This document shows, in pieces, positions 8,477 to 17,291 of a stretch of 59,862 nt of DNA. The notes below the pieces were generated by a model. That model saw nothing but the letters and a program-made list of their open reading frames with translations, made no database searches and was not told the DNA's origin. The position numbers and the translations under genes were made by a program. Source of the DNA: Pseudomonadota bacterium (lineage in GTDB: Bacteria; Pseudomonadota; Gammaproteobacteria; Burkholderiales; Burkholderiaceae_F); assembly GCA_023443095.1 (NCBI GenBank), contig JAEZVV010000001.1, forward strand, positions 1 to 59,862. Direction: 5' to 3'. How positions within the stretch are numbered: position 1 is the stretch's first letter; every line of letters starts with the position of its first letter.

Positions 8477-9853
8477 ATGACTGACAGCAACGCCCGGCCG
8501 CAACCGCCGGACACTTCGCTGCGCGCCTTCCTTCAGCTCGCGTGGCCCATTTTTATCGCCAACCTGGCCCTGGTCGGCAACGGGACGGTCGACACTGTCA
8601 TGGCGGGCCGCCTCTCGCCCGACGATCTGGCCGCGGTCGCCGTCGGCCTGGCGGCCTACCTTTCGGTCTACATGGGACTGGTCGGCGTGCTGCAGGGCCT
8701 CTCGCCGATTGCGGGCCACCATTACGGTGCCGGCCGCCACCGCCAGGTCGGCTTCGAACTGCAGCAGGCCTTGTGGCTGGCGGTGATGCTGTGCCTGATC
8801 GGCATCCCCCTGCTGATGAGCACGGGCCTCTGGCTCGGCCTGGCCAAGGCCGAAGGGCGGGTGGCCGACCTTGCCACCACCTACATGCATGCGGTGGCCT
8901 TCGGCCTGCCCGCCGGCCTGGGCGCACGCGCCTTCATCGCGCTCAATGCGGCGGTGTCTCGCCCCAAGGTGACGATGATCATCTCGCTCTCGACGCTGGC
9001 TCTCAAAGTGCCGCTCAACGCCGTGTTCATGTACGGCGCAGGGCCTATCCCCGCTTATGGCGGCGCTGGCGCGGGCATTGCCACCGCGATCCTGACCTGG
9101 GTGGCACTCGGTCTGTTCTGGACGGTGTGGCGGCTCGATCCCTACTACGCAAAGCTCCGCGCCCGCCAGTTCGCTTGGCCGCAGTGGGTCGCCCAGCTCC
9201 GCCTGCTGCGCATGGGAGTTCCGATGGGCCTGTCGGCGCTGTTCGAGGTCACCTCGTTCACCTTCATGGCCATTTTCATCGCGCGTCTCGGAGCCGACAC
9301 CGTCAGCGGCCATCAGATCGTGGCCAACCTCACCGCCCTGTGTTTCATGATCCCGCTGTCGCTGGGCATCGCCACCAGCGTGCTGGTGGCCCAGAGCCAG
9401 GGCGCGGGCAATGCGCGCCTGGCACGCAATGCGACGCTGCGCGGACTGCGGGTCGGCGTCGCCATCGCCACGCTGATCTCGGCCGTCTTGTGGCTGGCGC
9501 GCGAGCCTCTGGTCGATCTCTACACCACCGACCCCTCGGTGGCCAAGATCGCGCTCGGGCTGATCGGTTTTGGCGCGGTCTTCCACGTCTTCGATGCGAT
9601 GCAGGCCGTGGGCGGCTTCGCCCTGCGCGGCTACCACGTGACGTTCTGGCCCATGGTCATATACGGCGTCCTGCTGTGGGCGGTCGGCCTGGGCGGCGGC
9701 AGCTGGCTCGCGTTCAACACCACGCCTTTCGGGCCGCCGATGGGCGCAGCGGGCTTCTGGACCGGCACCACCGTCGGCCTGATCGGCGCCGGTCTCGCGC
9801 TGGCCTCCTTTGCCTTGTGGGTCTCGGCCCTGCGGGTGCGGGAAGCGCGCTAG
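8477..9853 (+). CDS. MATE family efflux transporter
   Basis: A 458-residue inner-membrane protein with about twelve hydrophobic segments in two similar halves, the usual size of NorM/DinF exporters. The N-terminus shows the MATE signature around LAWPIFIANLALVGNGTVDT and MAGRLSPDDLAAVAVG. The equivalent region of the second half is VPMGLSALFEVTSF. The family exports cationic drugs and metabolites in exchange for Na+ or H+; the substrate cannot be told from sequence. It ends 3 bases before the stop codon of the convergent RIO kinase gene, so the two share almost no 3' spacer. Confidence 0.93.
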   Translation: MTDSNARPQPPDTSLRAFLQLAWPIFIANLALVGNGTVDTVMAGRLSPDDLAAVAVGLAAYLSVYMGLVGVLQGLSPIAGHHYGAGRHRQVGFELQQALWLAVMLCLIGIPLLMSTGLWLGLAKAEGRVADLATTYMHAVAFGLPAGLGARAFIALNAAVSRPKVTMIISLSTLALKVPLNAVFMYGAGPIPAYGGAGAGIATAILTWVALGLFWTVWRLDPYYAKLRARQFAWPQWVAQLRLLRMGVPMGLSALFEVTSFTFMAIFIARLGADTVSGHQIVANLTALCFMIPLSLGIATSVLVAQSQGAGNARLARNATLRGLRVGVAIATLISAVLWLAREPLVDLYTTDPSVAKIALGLIGFGAVFHVFDAMQAVGGFALRGYHVTFWPMVIYGVLLWAVGLGGGSWLAFNTTPFGPPMGAAGFWTGTTVGLIGAGLALASFALWVSALRVREAR

Positions 9854-9856
9854 CGG

Positions 9857-10705
9857 CTAGCCGCCTTCCTGCAGCCGCAGCAGGCGGGCGGCTTGCTCGG
9901 CGTTGGCGTCGTCGATCTCGCGCAACACCGACTCCATGTCGACCACATGCGCGGCTTCGGTGAAGCGCCCGCTGAGTTCGACGCCGGGATGCAACTGGCC
10001 GTGTTCGTACAAGGCCCAGATTTCGCGACCGTAATCGGTCGCAAGCAGCTCCGGCGCGAACTGCCCGAAGTAGTTCGCCAGATTGGCCACGTCGCGCAGC
10101 AACATCTCGCGCGCGTGGTTGTTGCCCGCCGCATCGACCGCCTGCGGCAGGTCGATGATCACCGGCCCCTCGGCGTCGACCAGGATGTTGAACTCCGACA
10201 GGTCGCCGTGGATCACCCCGGCGCACAACATCAGGACTACCTGCTGCACCAGAAAGCGGTGATGGGCGCGCGCCTCCTCCGGCGTAAAAGCCAGGTCGTT
10301 TAAACGCGGCGCGGCATTGCCGTCGGCGTCGGCAACCAGTTCCATCAGCAGCACGCCTTCGTAGAAGTTGAAAGGCTTGGGCACCCTCACGCCGGCGGCG
10401 GCCAGCCGATACAAGGCGTCGACCTCGGCGTTCTGCCACGCGGCTTCCTGGACCTGGCGGCCGAAACGAGTGCCTTTGGCCATGGCGCGCGCGTTGCGAC
10501 TGTTCTTGGTCCTGCGGTTTTCGGTGTAGTCGACGGCCTGGCGGAAGCTGCGTTTGCTGGCTTCCTTGTAGACCTTGGCGCAACGGGTTTCGTCTCCGCA
10601 GCGGACAACAAAAACCATGGCCTCCTTACCGCTCATCAGTTGGCGGACGACTGCGTCGATCAAGCCGTCTTCAAGCAAGGGGGCAAGGCGGGTGGGAATT
10701 TTCAT
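9857..10705 (-). CDS. RIO-type atypical serine protein kinase
   Basis: A 282-residue RIO family kinase. It has a modified glycine loop (SGKEAMVFVV, residues 25-34), the ATP-contacting lysine (CAKVY, Lys44), the catalytic loop HGDLSEFN with Asp168 and Asn173, and the metal-binding IIDLPQAV with Asp185. All catalytic residues are present. Archaeal and eukaryotic RIO proteins act in ribosome maturation; bacterial ones are less well studied. The start at 10705 (MKIPTRLAPL) has GGATTCC upstream; the longer frame to 11032 runs back through the htpX terminator and is rejected. It lies downstream of htpX on the same strand but behind a terminator. Confidence 0.92.
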   Translation of the reverse strand: MKIPTRLAPLLEDGLIDAVVRQLMSGKEAMVFVVRCGDETRCAKVYKEASKRSFRQAVDYTENRRTKNSRNARAMAKGTRFGRQVQEAAWQNAEVDALYRLAAAGVRVPKPFNFYEGVLLMELVADADGNAAPRLNDLAFTPEEARAHHRFLVQQVVLMLCAGVIHGDLSEFNILVDAEGPVIIDLPQAVDAAGNNHAREMLLRDVANLANYFGQFAPELLATDYGREIWALYEHGQLHPGVELSGRFTEAAHVVDMESVLREIDDANAEQAARLLRLQEGG

Positions 10706-10750
10706 CGGGGAAAGGAATCCGAAAGACGTGGCTCGGACAAGCCCGAACAC

Positions 10751-10778
10751 AAAAGGGCCGACTTCCGTCGGCCCTTTT
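10751..10778 (-). terminator. Rho-independent terminator of htpX
   Basis: AAAAGGGCCGAC and GTCGGCCCTTTT form a perfect 12-bp stem around a 4-base loop. The flanking A and T runs make it work in either direction. It lies 18 bases after the htpX stop and about 45 bases before the RIO kinase start, so it separates the two genes. Confidence 0.85.
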
Positions 10779-10796
10779 GCTTGGACGGTACAGCAA

Positions 10797-11678
10797 TCAG
10801 CGGCCGCTGGCCTGCAAGGCAGCGATGCGCTGCTCGATCGGCGGATGGCTGGCAAACAGCGATCCGATGCCGCCGGCGATGCCAAAACCCTTGACCGGGC
10901 CGGGCAGCTCTTCAGTCGGCACGCCGCCCAGGCGGGCGAGAGCGTTGACCATCGGGCGCGGGCTGCCCATGATCGTCGCGGCGCCGGCATCGGCGCGGAA
11001 CTCGCGCTGGCGCGAGAACCAGGCCACCACAATCGCGGCCAGGAAACCCAGGGCGATGTCCATCACGATGGTCGTGACGTAATAACCGATGCCCGGACCT
11101 TCGCCTTCGTTCTTGAGAATGATGCGGTCGACGACATAACCGACGATGCGCGAGATAAACACGACGAAGGTGTTCATCACACCCTGGATCAGGGTCATGG
11201 TAACCATGTCGCCATTGGCGATGTGCGCCACTTCATGCGCCAGCACCGCCTCGACCTCTTCCTTGTTCATCGACTGCAACAAGCCGGTCGAAACCGCCAC
11301 CAGCGAACTGTTCTTGCTCGCACCGGTAGCAAAGGCGTTGGCCTCGCCTTCGTAGATCGCGACTTCGGGCATGCCGATGCCTGCCTTCTCGGAATGGCGA
11401 CGGATGGTGTCGACCAGCCAGGCTTCCATCGGGCTCGAGGGCTGGGTGATCATCTGCAAGCCCATCGTCCACTTCGCCATCTGCTTGGACATCAGCAGCG
11501 AAATGAAGGCGCCGGTGAAACCGACGACAAGCGAGAAGATCATCAGGGGGCCGAGGTTGAGGGTCGGGCCGCCCATGCGGAAATTGATCCCGAACACCGC
11601 GCTCAGGACGGTCAGGAAGATTCCCAGCACCACCATGATCGCCAGGTTGGTGGCGATGAACAAAGCGATGCGCTTCAT
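10797..11678 (-). CDS. htpX: HtpX membrane zinc metalloprotease
   Basis: A 293-residue inner-membrane M48 protease that degrades misfolded membrane proteins together with FtsH. Two N-terminal hydrophobic segments (about residues 7-27 and 43-63) precede the catalytic HEVAH motif at residues 148-152, and two more hydrophobic stretches follow it. The conserved ANAFATG segment lies before the active site, and the third ligand region is REFRADAGAA. Length and start (MKRIALFIATN) match E. coli HtpX. I looked for a clear heat-shock promoter upstream and could not identify one with confidence. Confidence 0.96.
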   Translation of the reverse strand: MKRIALFIATNLAIMVVLGIFLTVLSAVFGINFRMGGPTLNLGPLMIFSLVVGFTGAFISLLMSKQMAKWTMGLQMITQPSSPMEAWLVDTIRRHSEKAGIGMPEVAIYEGEANAFATGASKNSSLVAVSTGLLQSMNKEEVEAVLAHEVAHIANGDMVTMTLIQGVMNTFVVFISRIVGYVVDRIILKNEGEGPGIGYYVTTIVMDIALGFLAAIVVAWFSRQREFRADAGAATIMGSPRPMVNALARLGGVPTEELPGPVKGFGIAGGIGSLFASHPPIEQRIAALQASGR

Positions 11679-11928
11679 GTAAAAGTCTCCGTATTCAGTG
11701 TGTTGGTTCAGTCGTAAGACACGACTGGCGACGAGTCTATCTCAGCGCGTGCCAGCAAATAGGTGGGGTGACCAATCGGCACTTACCCTAACATCGCGTA
11801 AATGCCCGACACCCCGCGCAGGGCCAACAGATGGGGCCGCCCACGCATCCCACAAGTCCAGGTCCGGGGGAATCCGGGCGGCGCATAAAATCTCGCTCCC
11901 CAATTCTTCGACAATCATCCGCCCTCCC

Positions 11929-12576
11929 ATGGCCTTCACGCCCTTATCCGCGAATTCGTCGCCCGCCAGGATGCCGGCGATCCCGCGTTTCATCTTTGCC
12001 AGCCGCTGGCTGCAGCTGCCGCTCTATGCCGGCCTGATCCTGGCGCAGTGCGTCTACGTCTACCACTTTTGGGTAGAACTGTATTACCTGATCATCGGCG
12101 CCTTCGGTGACGGCAACGCGGTGCAGCACCTTTATTGTGCGGTGATGGACTGCGTCTCGCTCAAGGAGAAGACGCCTGACGCGGTGATCCCTACTCAGCT
12201 CAACGAGACGCTGATCATGCTGGTCGTGCTGGGGCTGATCGACGTGGTGATGATCTCCAACCTGCTGATCATGGTGATCGTCGGCGGCTTCGAAACCTTC
12301 GTATCGCGCATGCACCTCGAAGGTCACCCGGACCAGCCGGAATGGCTCTCGCATGTCAATGCCAGCGTGCTCAAGGTCAAGCTCGCCACCGCGATCATCG
12401 GCATTTCGTCGATCCACCTCTTGAAGAGTTTCATCAACGCCGCCAATCTCGACGACCGCACGATCATCGCCCAGACTGCCATCCACATCACTTTCCTGCT
12501 GTCGGCCCTGGCCATTGCGGCGGTGGACCGCATCATGTTCCCCGCCGGCAAGCACAGCGACGACGCTGCCCACTGA
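11929..12576 (+). CDS. yqhA: YqhA/UPF0114 family membrane protein
   Basis: A 215-residue integral membrane protein of the TIGR00645 (YqhA) family, recognised by FASRWLQLPLYAGLILAQ at the first membrane segment and by ISNLLIMVIVGGFETFVSR in the middle. Three to four membrane segments are visible. The biochemical role is unknown. A start at 11971 (MPAIPRFIF) is also possible and would be preceded by CCAGG; the ATG at 11929 has no clear ribosome-binding site. A TAAAAT element at 11886-11891 could be the -10 box. The gene ends 28 bases before fumarase and may be co-transcribed with it. Confidence 0.88.
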   Translation: MAFTPLSANSSPARMPAIPRFIFASRWLQLPLYAGLILAQCVYVYHFWVELYYLIIGAFGDGNAVQHLYCAVMDCVSLKEKTPDAVIPTQLNETLIMLVVLGLIDVVMISNLLIMVIVGGFETFVSRMHLEGHPDQPEWLSHVNASVLKVKLATAIIGISSIHLLKSFINAANLDDRTIIAQTAIHITFLLSALAIAAVDRIMFPAGKHSDDAAH

Positions 12577-12604
12577 TTCCGCCCACCGAGAGAGGACACC
12601 CCCG

Positions 12605-14137
12605 ATGAGACCCGTGATCCAGCACGACGATCTGGTCGAGAGCATTGCCGCTGCGCTGCAGTACATCAGCTACTACCATCCGGCCGATTACATCGAGCAC
12701 CTGGCGCGGGCCTACGAGGCCGAAGCGAGCCCGGCGGCCAAGGATGCCATCGCGCAGATCCTGACCAACTCCAAGCTGTGCGCCGAAGGCAAGCGGCCGA
12801 TCTGCCAGGACACCGGCATCGTCAACGTCTTCCTCAAGGTCGGCATGAACGTGGCCTGGGGTGGTTTCGGCGAATCTTCTCTGGAAGACGCGATCAACGA
12901 AGGCGTGCGCCGCGCCTACCTCGCGCCCGACAACGTGTTGCGCGCCTCGATCGTCAACCCGCCCGAGTTCGGCCGCAAGAACACCAAGGACAACACCCCG
13001 GCGGTGATCAATGTCCAGATCGTCCCCGGCAACACGGTCGAGGTGACCGTGGCGGCCAAGGGCGGCGGCTCGGAGAACAAGAGCAAGCTGGTCATGCTCA
13101 ACCCCAGCGATTCGATCGTCGACTGGGTGCTCAAGACCGTGCCGACGATGGGCGCGGGCTGGTGTCCGCCGGGCATGCTCGGCATCGGCATCGGCGGCAC
13201 GGCCGAAAAGGCCGTCCTGCTGGCCAAGGAGGCGCTGATGGACCCGATCGACATGTCCGAGCTGCAGGTTCGCGGCCCGGCCAACGACGAAGAAATACTG
13301 CGGCTCGAGCTCTACGACAAGGTCAACGCGCTCGGGATCGGTGCGCAGGGCCTGGGCGGCCTGACCACCGTGCTCGACGTCAAGGTCAAGATGTACCCGA
13401 CTCACGCCGCCTCCAAGCCGGTGGCAATGATCCCCAACTGCGCCGCCACCCGCCACGCGCATTTCGTGCTCGACGGCTCGGGCCCGGTCTATCTCGATCC
13501 GCCCGGCCTCGAGACCTGGCCCGACGTGCACTGGCAGCCCGATTACCAGAAGAGTCGGAAAGTCGATCTCGACACCCTGACCAAGGAAGAGATCACCTCG
13601 TGGAAGCCGGGCGACACACTCTTGCTCAGCGGCAAGATGCTGACCGGCCGCGACGCCGCGCACAAGCGCATCCAGGACATGCTGGCCAAGGGCGAGCCGC
13701 TGCCGGTCGACTTCCACGGCCGCGCGATCTACTACGTCGGCCCGGTCGACCCGGTCCGCGACGAAGTGGTCGGCCCCGCCGGCCCCACCACCGCCACCCG
13801 GATGGACAAGTTCACCGAGATGATGCTGGCCGAACCGATCGGCCTGGGGCTGATGATCGGCAAGGCCGAACGCGGCCCGGTAGCTATCGACGCCATCAAG
13901 CGCCACCGCAGCGCCTACCTGATGGCCGTGGGCGGCGCCGCCTACCTGGTGGCCAAGGCGATCAAAAAAGCGAAAGTGGTCGGCTTTGCCGACCTCGGCA
14001 TGGAAGCGATCTACGAGTTCGAGGTCAAGGACATGCCGGTGACGGTCGCGGTCGACGCCGGCGGCACCTCGGTCCACCAGACTGGCCCGAAGGAATGGCA
14101 AACCAAGATCGGCAAGATCCCGGTGACGGTGGCGTAA
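12605..14137 (+). CDS. fumA: Fumarate hydratase, class I (iron-sulfur)
   Basis: A 510-residue class I fumarase that interconverts fumarate and malate in the TCA cycle using an oxygen-sensitive [4Fe-4S] cluster. Recognisable segments are KRPICQDTGI (Cys67, a candidate cluster ligand), GAGWCPPGMLGIGIGGTAEKA (only part of the conserved block is quoted), the NCAATRHAHFVLDG segment and the C-terminal domain with GPTTATRMD. N- and C-terminal halves, which are separate subunits in some organisms, are fused as in E. coli FumA. The start is preceded by GAGAGGA. A strong bidirectional terminator follows the stop. Confidence 0.95.
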   Translation: MRPVIQHDDLVESIAAALQYISYYHPADYIEHLARAYEAEASPAAKDAIAQILTNSKLCAEGKRPICQDTGIVNVFLKVGMNVAWGGFGESSLEDAINEGVRRAYLAPDNVLRASIVNPPEFGRKNTKDNTPAVINVQIVPGNTVEVTVAAKGGGSENKSKLVMLNPSDSIVDWVLKTVPTMGAGWCPPGMLGIGIGGTAEKAVLLAKEALMDPIDMSELQVRGPANDEEILRLELYDKVNALGIGAQGLGGLTTVLDVKVKMYPTHAASKPVAMIPNCAATRHAHFVLDGSGPVYLDPPGLETWPDVHWQPDYQKSRKVDLDTLTKEEITSWKPGDTLLLSGKMLTGRDAAHKRIQDMLAKGEPLPVDFHGRAIYYVGPVDPVRDEVVGPAGPTTATRMDKFTEMMLAEPIGLGLMIGKAERGPVAIDAIKRHRSAYLMAVGGAAYLVAKAIKKAKVVGFADLGMEAIYEFEVKDMPVTVAVDAGGTSVHQTGPKEWQTKIGKIPVTVA

Positions 14138-14154
14138 GCCTCGAGCTTCCCAAG

Positions 14155-14181
14155 AAAAAACGGCCCTCGGGGCCGTTTTTT
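14155..14181 (+). terminator. Bidirectional terminator between fumarase and yjdM
   Basis: AAAAAACGGCCC and GGGCCGTTTTTT form a perfect 12-bp stem around TCG. Because the stem is flanked by A and T runs, it can end both the fumarase transcript and the convergent yjdM transcript. Confidence 0.9.
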
Positions 14182-14231
14182 CATCGTGCGGCCCGCCCCG
14201 CCTGGGAGGCGGGTGTTGGCCGATATCCGGA

Positions 14232-14579
14232 TCAGGACTTCTTCACGAACTCGGACTTGAGCTTCATCGCACCGATGCCGTCGATCTTGCAGTCGATGTT
14301 GTGGTCGCCTTCAACCAGCCGGATGTTCTTGACCTTGGTGCCCACCTTGACGACCGACGACGAACCCTTGACCTTCAAGTCCTTGATCACGGTCACCGAG
14401 TCGCCGTCGGCAAGCAGGTTGCCGTTGGCGTCCTTGACCACCAGCCCTTCGGCTTCTCCGCCGGCCTCCATCGGCGCGTCCTTGGACCATTCGTGCCCGC
14501 ACTCCGGACACACATACATGCTGCCGTCCTCGTAGGTCAGCTCGGACGAGCACTGGGGGCAGTTCGGAAATCCACTCAT
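14232..14579 (-). CDS. yjdM: YjdM/PhnA family zinc-ribbon protein
   Basis: A 115-residue cytosolic protein. The N-terminus has a zinc ribbon with cysteines at residues 7, 10, 24 and 27 (CPQC and CPEC). The C-terminal domain, from about residue 45, carries the PhnA signature with VVKDANGNLLADGDSVTVIK. E. coli YjdM was once linked to alkylphosphonate use, but that assignment is not well supported and its role is unclear. The start has AGGAGAGAT upstream. It is transcribed alone toward the shared terminator. Confidence 0.93.
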   Translation of the reverse strand: MSGFPNCPQCSSELTYEDGSMYVCPECGHEWSKDAPMEAGGEAEGLVVKDANGNLLADGDSVTVIKDLKVKGSSSVVKVGTKVKNIRLVEGDHNIDCKIDGIGAMKLKSEFVKKS

Positions 14580-14882
14580 CTATCTCTCCTGTCCTGTTGG
14601 GCGAACCCCAGGCAGCGCCGGGGGCTCATGAGCTCTCCCGCCGTCGCCGCGCTTTAGGGGCTCGACACCGGTGCGGCCACGCCTGTCGCCTGGTGAGCAG
14701 CGGGCTTGCGGATGGGTCTTATCGGCACCGCCAGCGGCCGGCACCCGTGCCTGGTCGGGTGCGTCGGCACGCGGCCCGCGCGGGGCGGAACTCGTGGCGG
14801 TGTGAGATGGCTGCACGAGTCTTCGCGCAGCCTTAGCGTCTATTCTGCCGCCCGCACCGTCGGTTGCGGGCCCAAGCTTGGC
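14580..14882. other. Spacer without a recognised gene (yjdM upstream, cysM downstream)
   Basis: These 303 bases follow the end of cysM and precede yjdM on the minus strand. They must hold the yjdM promoter and the end of the cysM transcript. Several inverted repeats are visible: GCACCCG/CGGGTGC at 14741-14762, and a GGCTGC/GCAGCC pair near 14808-14830. The CCCGCA/TGCGGG repeat near 14850-14870 could end the cysM message, though no T run follows. Open frames here have no recognisable homology and look like GC-rich noise. Confidence 0.5.
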
Positions 14883-15815
14883 TTACGCGGGGAAAACTCC
14901 AGTCGAAAGATAGCGATCGCCCCGGTCGCAGACGATAAAGGCGATGGTCGCGTTTTCGACTTCCTTCGCCAGCCGCAACGCGATGACACAGGCCCCGGCC
15001 GCGGAAATTCCGCAGAAGATGCCTTCTTCGGCTGCCAGCCGGCGCGCCATGGCCTCGGCTTCGGCCTGGCTCACCGCTTCAATCCGGTCGACCCGGCTCG
15101 CGTCGTAGATCTTGGGCAGGTAAGCCTGCGGCCACTTGCGGATGCCGGGGATGCTCGAGCCTTCGGCCGGCTGGGCGCCGACGATCTGCACCGTGGGCGA
15201 CACTTCCTTCAAGTAGCGGCTCACCCCCATGATGGTGCCGGTCGTTCCCATCGCGCTGACGAAATGCGTGAGAGTGCCGCCGGTGTCCCGCCACAGCTCG
15301 GGGCCGGTGGTCTCGTAGTGCGCGCGCGGGTTGTCGGGGTTGGCGAACTGGTCGAGCACTCGGCCTTCGCCCGCGGCCTGCATTTTCATGGCGAGATCGC
15401 GCGCGTATTCCATGCCGCCGGCGGCGGCCGGCGTGAGGATAAGTTCGGCGCCGTAGGCGCGCATCGACGCGCGCCGCTCGGCGCTAAGGTTGTCCGGCAT
15501 GATCAGGGTCATGCGGTAAGCCTTCATCGCCGCAATCATCGCCAGCGCGATGCCGGTATTGCCGCTGGTGGCTTCGATCAGGCGGTCGCCCGGTTTGATT
15601 TCGCCGCGCTTTTCGGCGCCGGCGATCATCGACAAGGCGGGCCGGTCCTTGACCGAGCCGCCCGGGTTGTTGCCTTCAAGCTTGGCCAGGATGGTGTTGC
15701 CGCGTCCGGCAGCCAAGGACTCGGGCAGACGCTGCAGGCGCACCAGCGGCGTGTTGCCGATGGTCATGTCGATACTCGGCGCGGTCGGTCGCGCGCGATC
15801 GGGCAGGGGTTTCAT
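14883..15815 (-). CDS. cysM: Cysteine synthase B
   Basis: A 310-residue PLP enzyme that makes cysteine from O-acetylserine and sulfide or thiosulfate. The PLP lysine is Lys56 in GGSVKDRPA; the phosphate- and substrate-binding loops SGNTG and GTTGTIMG are present. CysM rather than CysK is favoured by NTPLVRLQRLPESL at the N-terminus, by the size and by the ending DRGDRYLSTGVF. Its start overlaps the stop of the ComEA-like gene by four bases (ATGA), so it is translated as the last gene of a lapA-lapB-comEA-cysM series. Confidence 0.94.
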   Translation of the reverse strand: MKPLPDRARPTAPSIDMTIGNTPLVRLQRLPESLAAGRGNTILAKLEGNNPGGSVKDRPALSMIAGAEKRGEIKPGDRLIEATSGNTGIALAMIAAMKAYRMTLIMPDNLSAERRASMRAYGAELILTPAAAGGMEYARDLAMKMQAAGEGRVLDQFANPDNPRAHYETTGPELWRDTGGTLTHFVSAMGTTGTIMGVSRYLKEVSPTVQIVGAQPAEGSSIPGIRKWPQAYLPKIYDASRVDRIEAVSQAEAEAMARRLAAEEGIFCGISAAGACVIALRLAKEVENATIAFIVCDRGDRYLSTGVFPA

Positions 15816-16117
15816 GGCTGGTCTCGGGAGGGTGCGGACGAGCGCGTATCGGAGGGGGCGGGCCGGCCGCCGACGGTCAGCCCGGGCTCGCGCTTGAGGC
15901 GTTCGAGATTGCGGCCGCGCAGGCCGGAGACGCGGGCGGCAAGGTCGTCCCAGTTGCGAAACTCGCCACCGCGCTCGCGCTCATCGAGGATGCGGGTCGC
16001 CATCGCCACGCCGATTCCGTCAAGGCGTTCGAGCTCGGCCCGGTTCGCCTGGTTGATCTCGAGCGCGCCCGCCATCAGCGGCAGCGCGCACATCAGGGCC
16101 AGGGCGAGCCGCTTCAT
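15812..16117 (-). CDS. ComEA-like helix-hairpin-helix DNA-binding protein
   Basis: A 101-residue protein with an N-terminal signal-like hydrophobic segment (MKRLALALMCALPLMAGA). A helix-hairpin-helix domain follows: INQANRAELERLDGIG, then MATRILDERERGGEF. This is the architecture of small ComEA proteins, which bind incoming DNA in the periplasm during natural transformation. The C-terminal 25 residues are polar and disordered-looking. It overlaps lapB upstream (ATGA at 16114-16117) and cysM downstream (ATGA), so it is tightly coupled to both. A role in DNA uptake is inferred from family only; no other competence gene is nearby. Confidence 0.85.
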   Translation of the reverse strand: MKRLALALMCALPLMAGALEINQANRAELERLDGIGVAMATRILDERERGGEFRNWDDLAARVSGLRGRNLERLKREPGLTVGGRPAPSDTRSSAPSRDQP

Positions 16118-17280
16118 GCTGCGTCGAGTTCTTCGATGCGGCGCGGCGGGTAGCTGTCCCAGCTGCTGCAGCCGGGGCATTGCCAGTGGAACTCGCGCGC
16201 ACGGAAACCGCACTTGCTGCAGCGGTAGCGAGCCAGCTTGCGCGAATGCGAATGCAGCAGCGAGCGCAGCAGCTTCAGTTCCTCGTCGTCGCCGCGCGCA
16301 GCAAGCCGCGCTTCGACCAGCTTCTCAAAACCGAGCAAGGACGGCCGGCGCCGCAGCTCGTCCGCCACCAGGGCTTCGGCCGCGGCTGCCCCGTCCCATT
16401 CACTGGTGCGGCGGGCGACGAGATCGAGCAGATCGATCGAAGGCGTGTCGTGCAGGGCGCGCCGCAGGAGGTTGAGGGCGTCCTCGCGCCGGCCGGCGGC
16501 AGCCAGCATGTCGGCCAGGCGCGGCACCACCATCGGCACGTAGTCGGGCGCCACCGCCTCGATCTTGCGCCACAGCTGCATCGCGCCTTCGGTATCGCCG
16601 CGCTTGGCGGCGATGTCGCCGGCCGCTACCAAGGCCCGCGCGGACTTGCGATTGGCGACCAGCGCCATCTCGATCTGCGCCTGCGCTTCGTCGAGCTGGC
16701 CGCGGGCCATGAGCTTGTCGGCCACTTCGCAGTGAAAGTGGGCGATCTGGACCTGGTGCGATTCGCCCGCTTCGTGTTCGAGCTTTTGTGCCGTTTCGAT
16801 CGCGAGGTCCCACTCGCGCTCCATCTGGTAGATCCGCAGCAGCGCGCGCAGGGCGTCGAAGCGGTAATGGCTGTCCGAACTGAGGCGCGCAAAGCTCTCT
16901 TCGGCGCGATCGAGCAGGCCCCCCTTCATGTAGTCGTGGCCGAGTTCGGCCAGCGCACGCGAACGCTCGCTCGCCGGCAGGTCGGCGCGATTGAGCAAGT
17001 GGTTGTGGATGCGCACCGCGCGGTCGAACTCGCCGCGGCGCCGGAACAGGTTTCCGAGCGCGTGATGCAGTTCGATCGTTTCGGGGTCGAGCTTGACCAC
17101 TTCGATGAAGGCATCGATCGCCTTGTCGGGCTGGTCGTTGAGCAGCAGATTGAGGCCGCGGTAATAGCCGCCCGGCAGGCTGGCGTTGGCCGCGTGCTGC
17201 TTGAAGTCGAATCCACGCAGCCACCAGCCCGCAGCAAACAGCAGCGGCAAGCCTGCCAGATACCAGAGTTCAAATTCCAT
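16114..17280 (-). CDS. lapB: Lipopolysaccharide assembly protein B (TPR, rubredoxin-like)
   Basis: A 388-residue inner-membrane-anchored protein that links LpxC turnover by FtsH to LPS synthesis. The first 20 residues form a membrane anchor. TPR repeats run from about residue 35 to 340, and the C-terminus has a rubredoxin-type zinc ribbon (CSKCGF and CPGCSSW). This architecture is diagnostic of LapB (YciM). I chose the ATG at 17280 (MEFELWYLAG); an in-frame TTG at 17295 would overlap the lapA stop but looks less likely. It follows lapA by 11 bases. Confidence 0.95.
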   Translation of the reverse strand: MEFELWYLAGLPLLFAAGWWLRGFDFKQHAANASLPGGYYRGLNLLLNDQPDKAIDAFIEVVKLDPETIELHHALGNLFRRRGEFDRAVRIHNHLLNRADLPASERSRALAELGHDYMKGGLLDRAEESFARLSSDSHYRFDALRALLRIYQMEREWDLAIETAQKLEHEAGESHQVQIAHFHCEVADKLMARGQLDEAQAQIEMALVANRKSARALVAAGDIAAKRGDTEGAMQLWRKIEAVAPDYVPMVVPRLADMLAAAGRREDALNLLRRALHDTPSIDLLDLVARRTSEWDGAAAAEALVADELRRRPSLLGFEKLVEARLAARGDDEELKLLRSLLHSHSRKLARYRCSKCGFRAREFHWQCPGCSSWDSYPPRRIEELDAA

Positions 17281-17291
17281 GCTGATCCAGT

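Noticed and set aside
14580..14882. A riboswitch in front of yjdM
   Set aside because: Several inverted repeats are present, but I could not match them to any known riboswitch core, and GC-rich spacers often show such pairings by chance.
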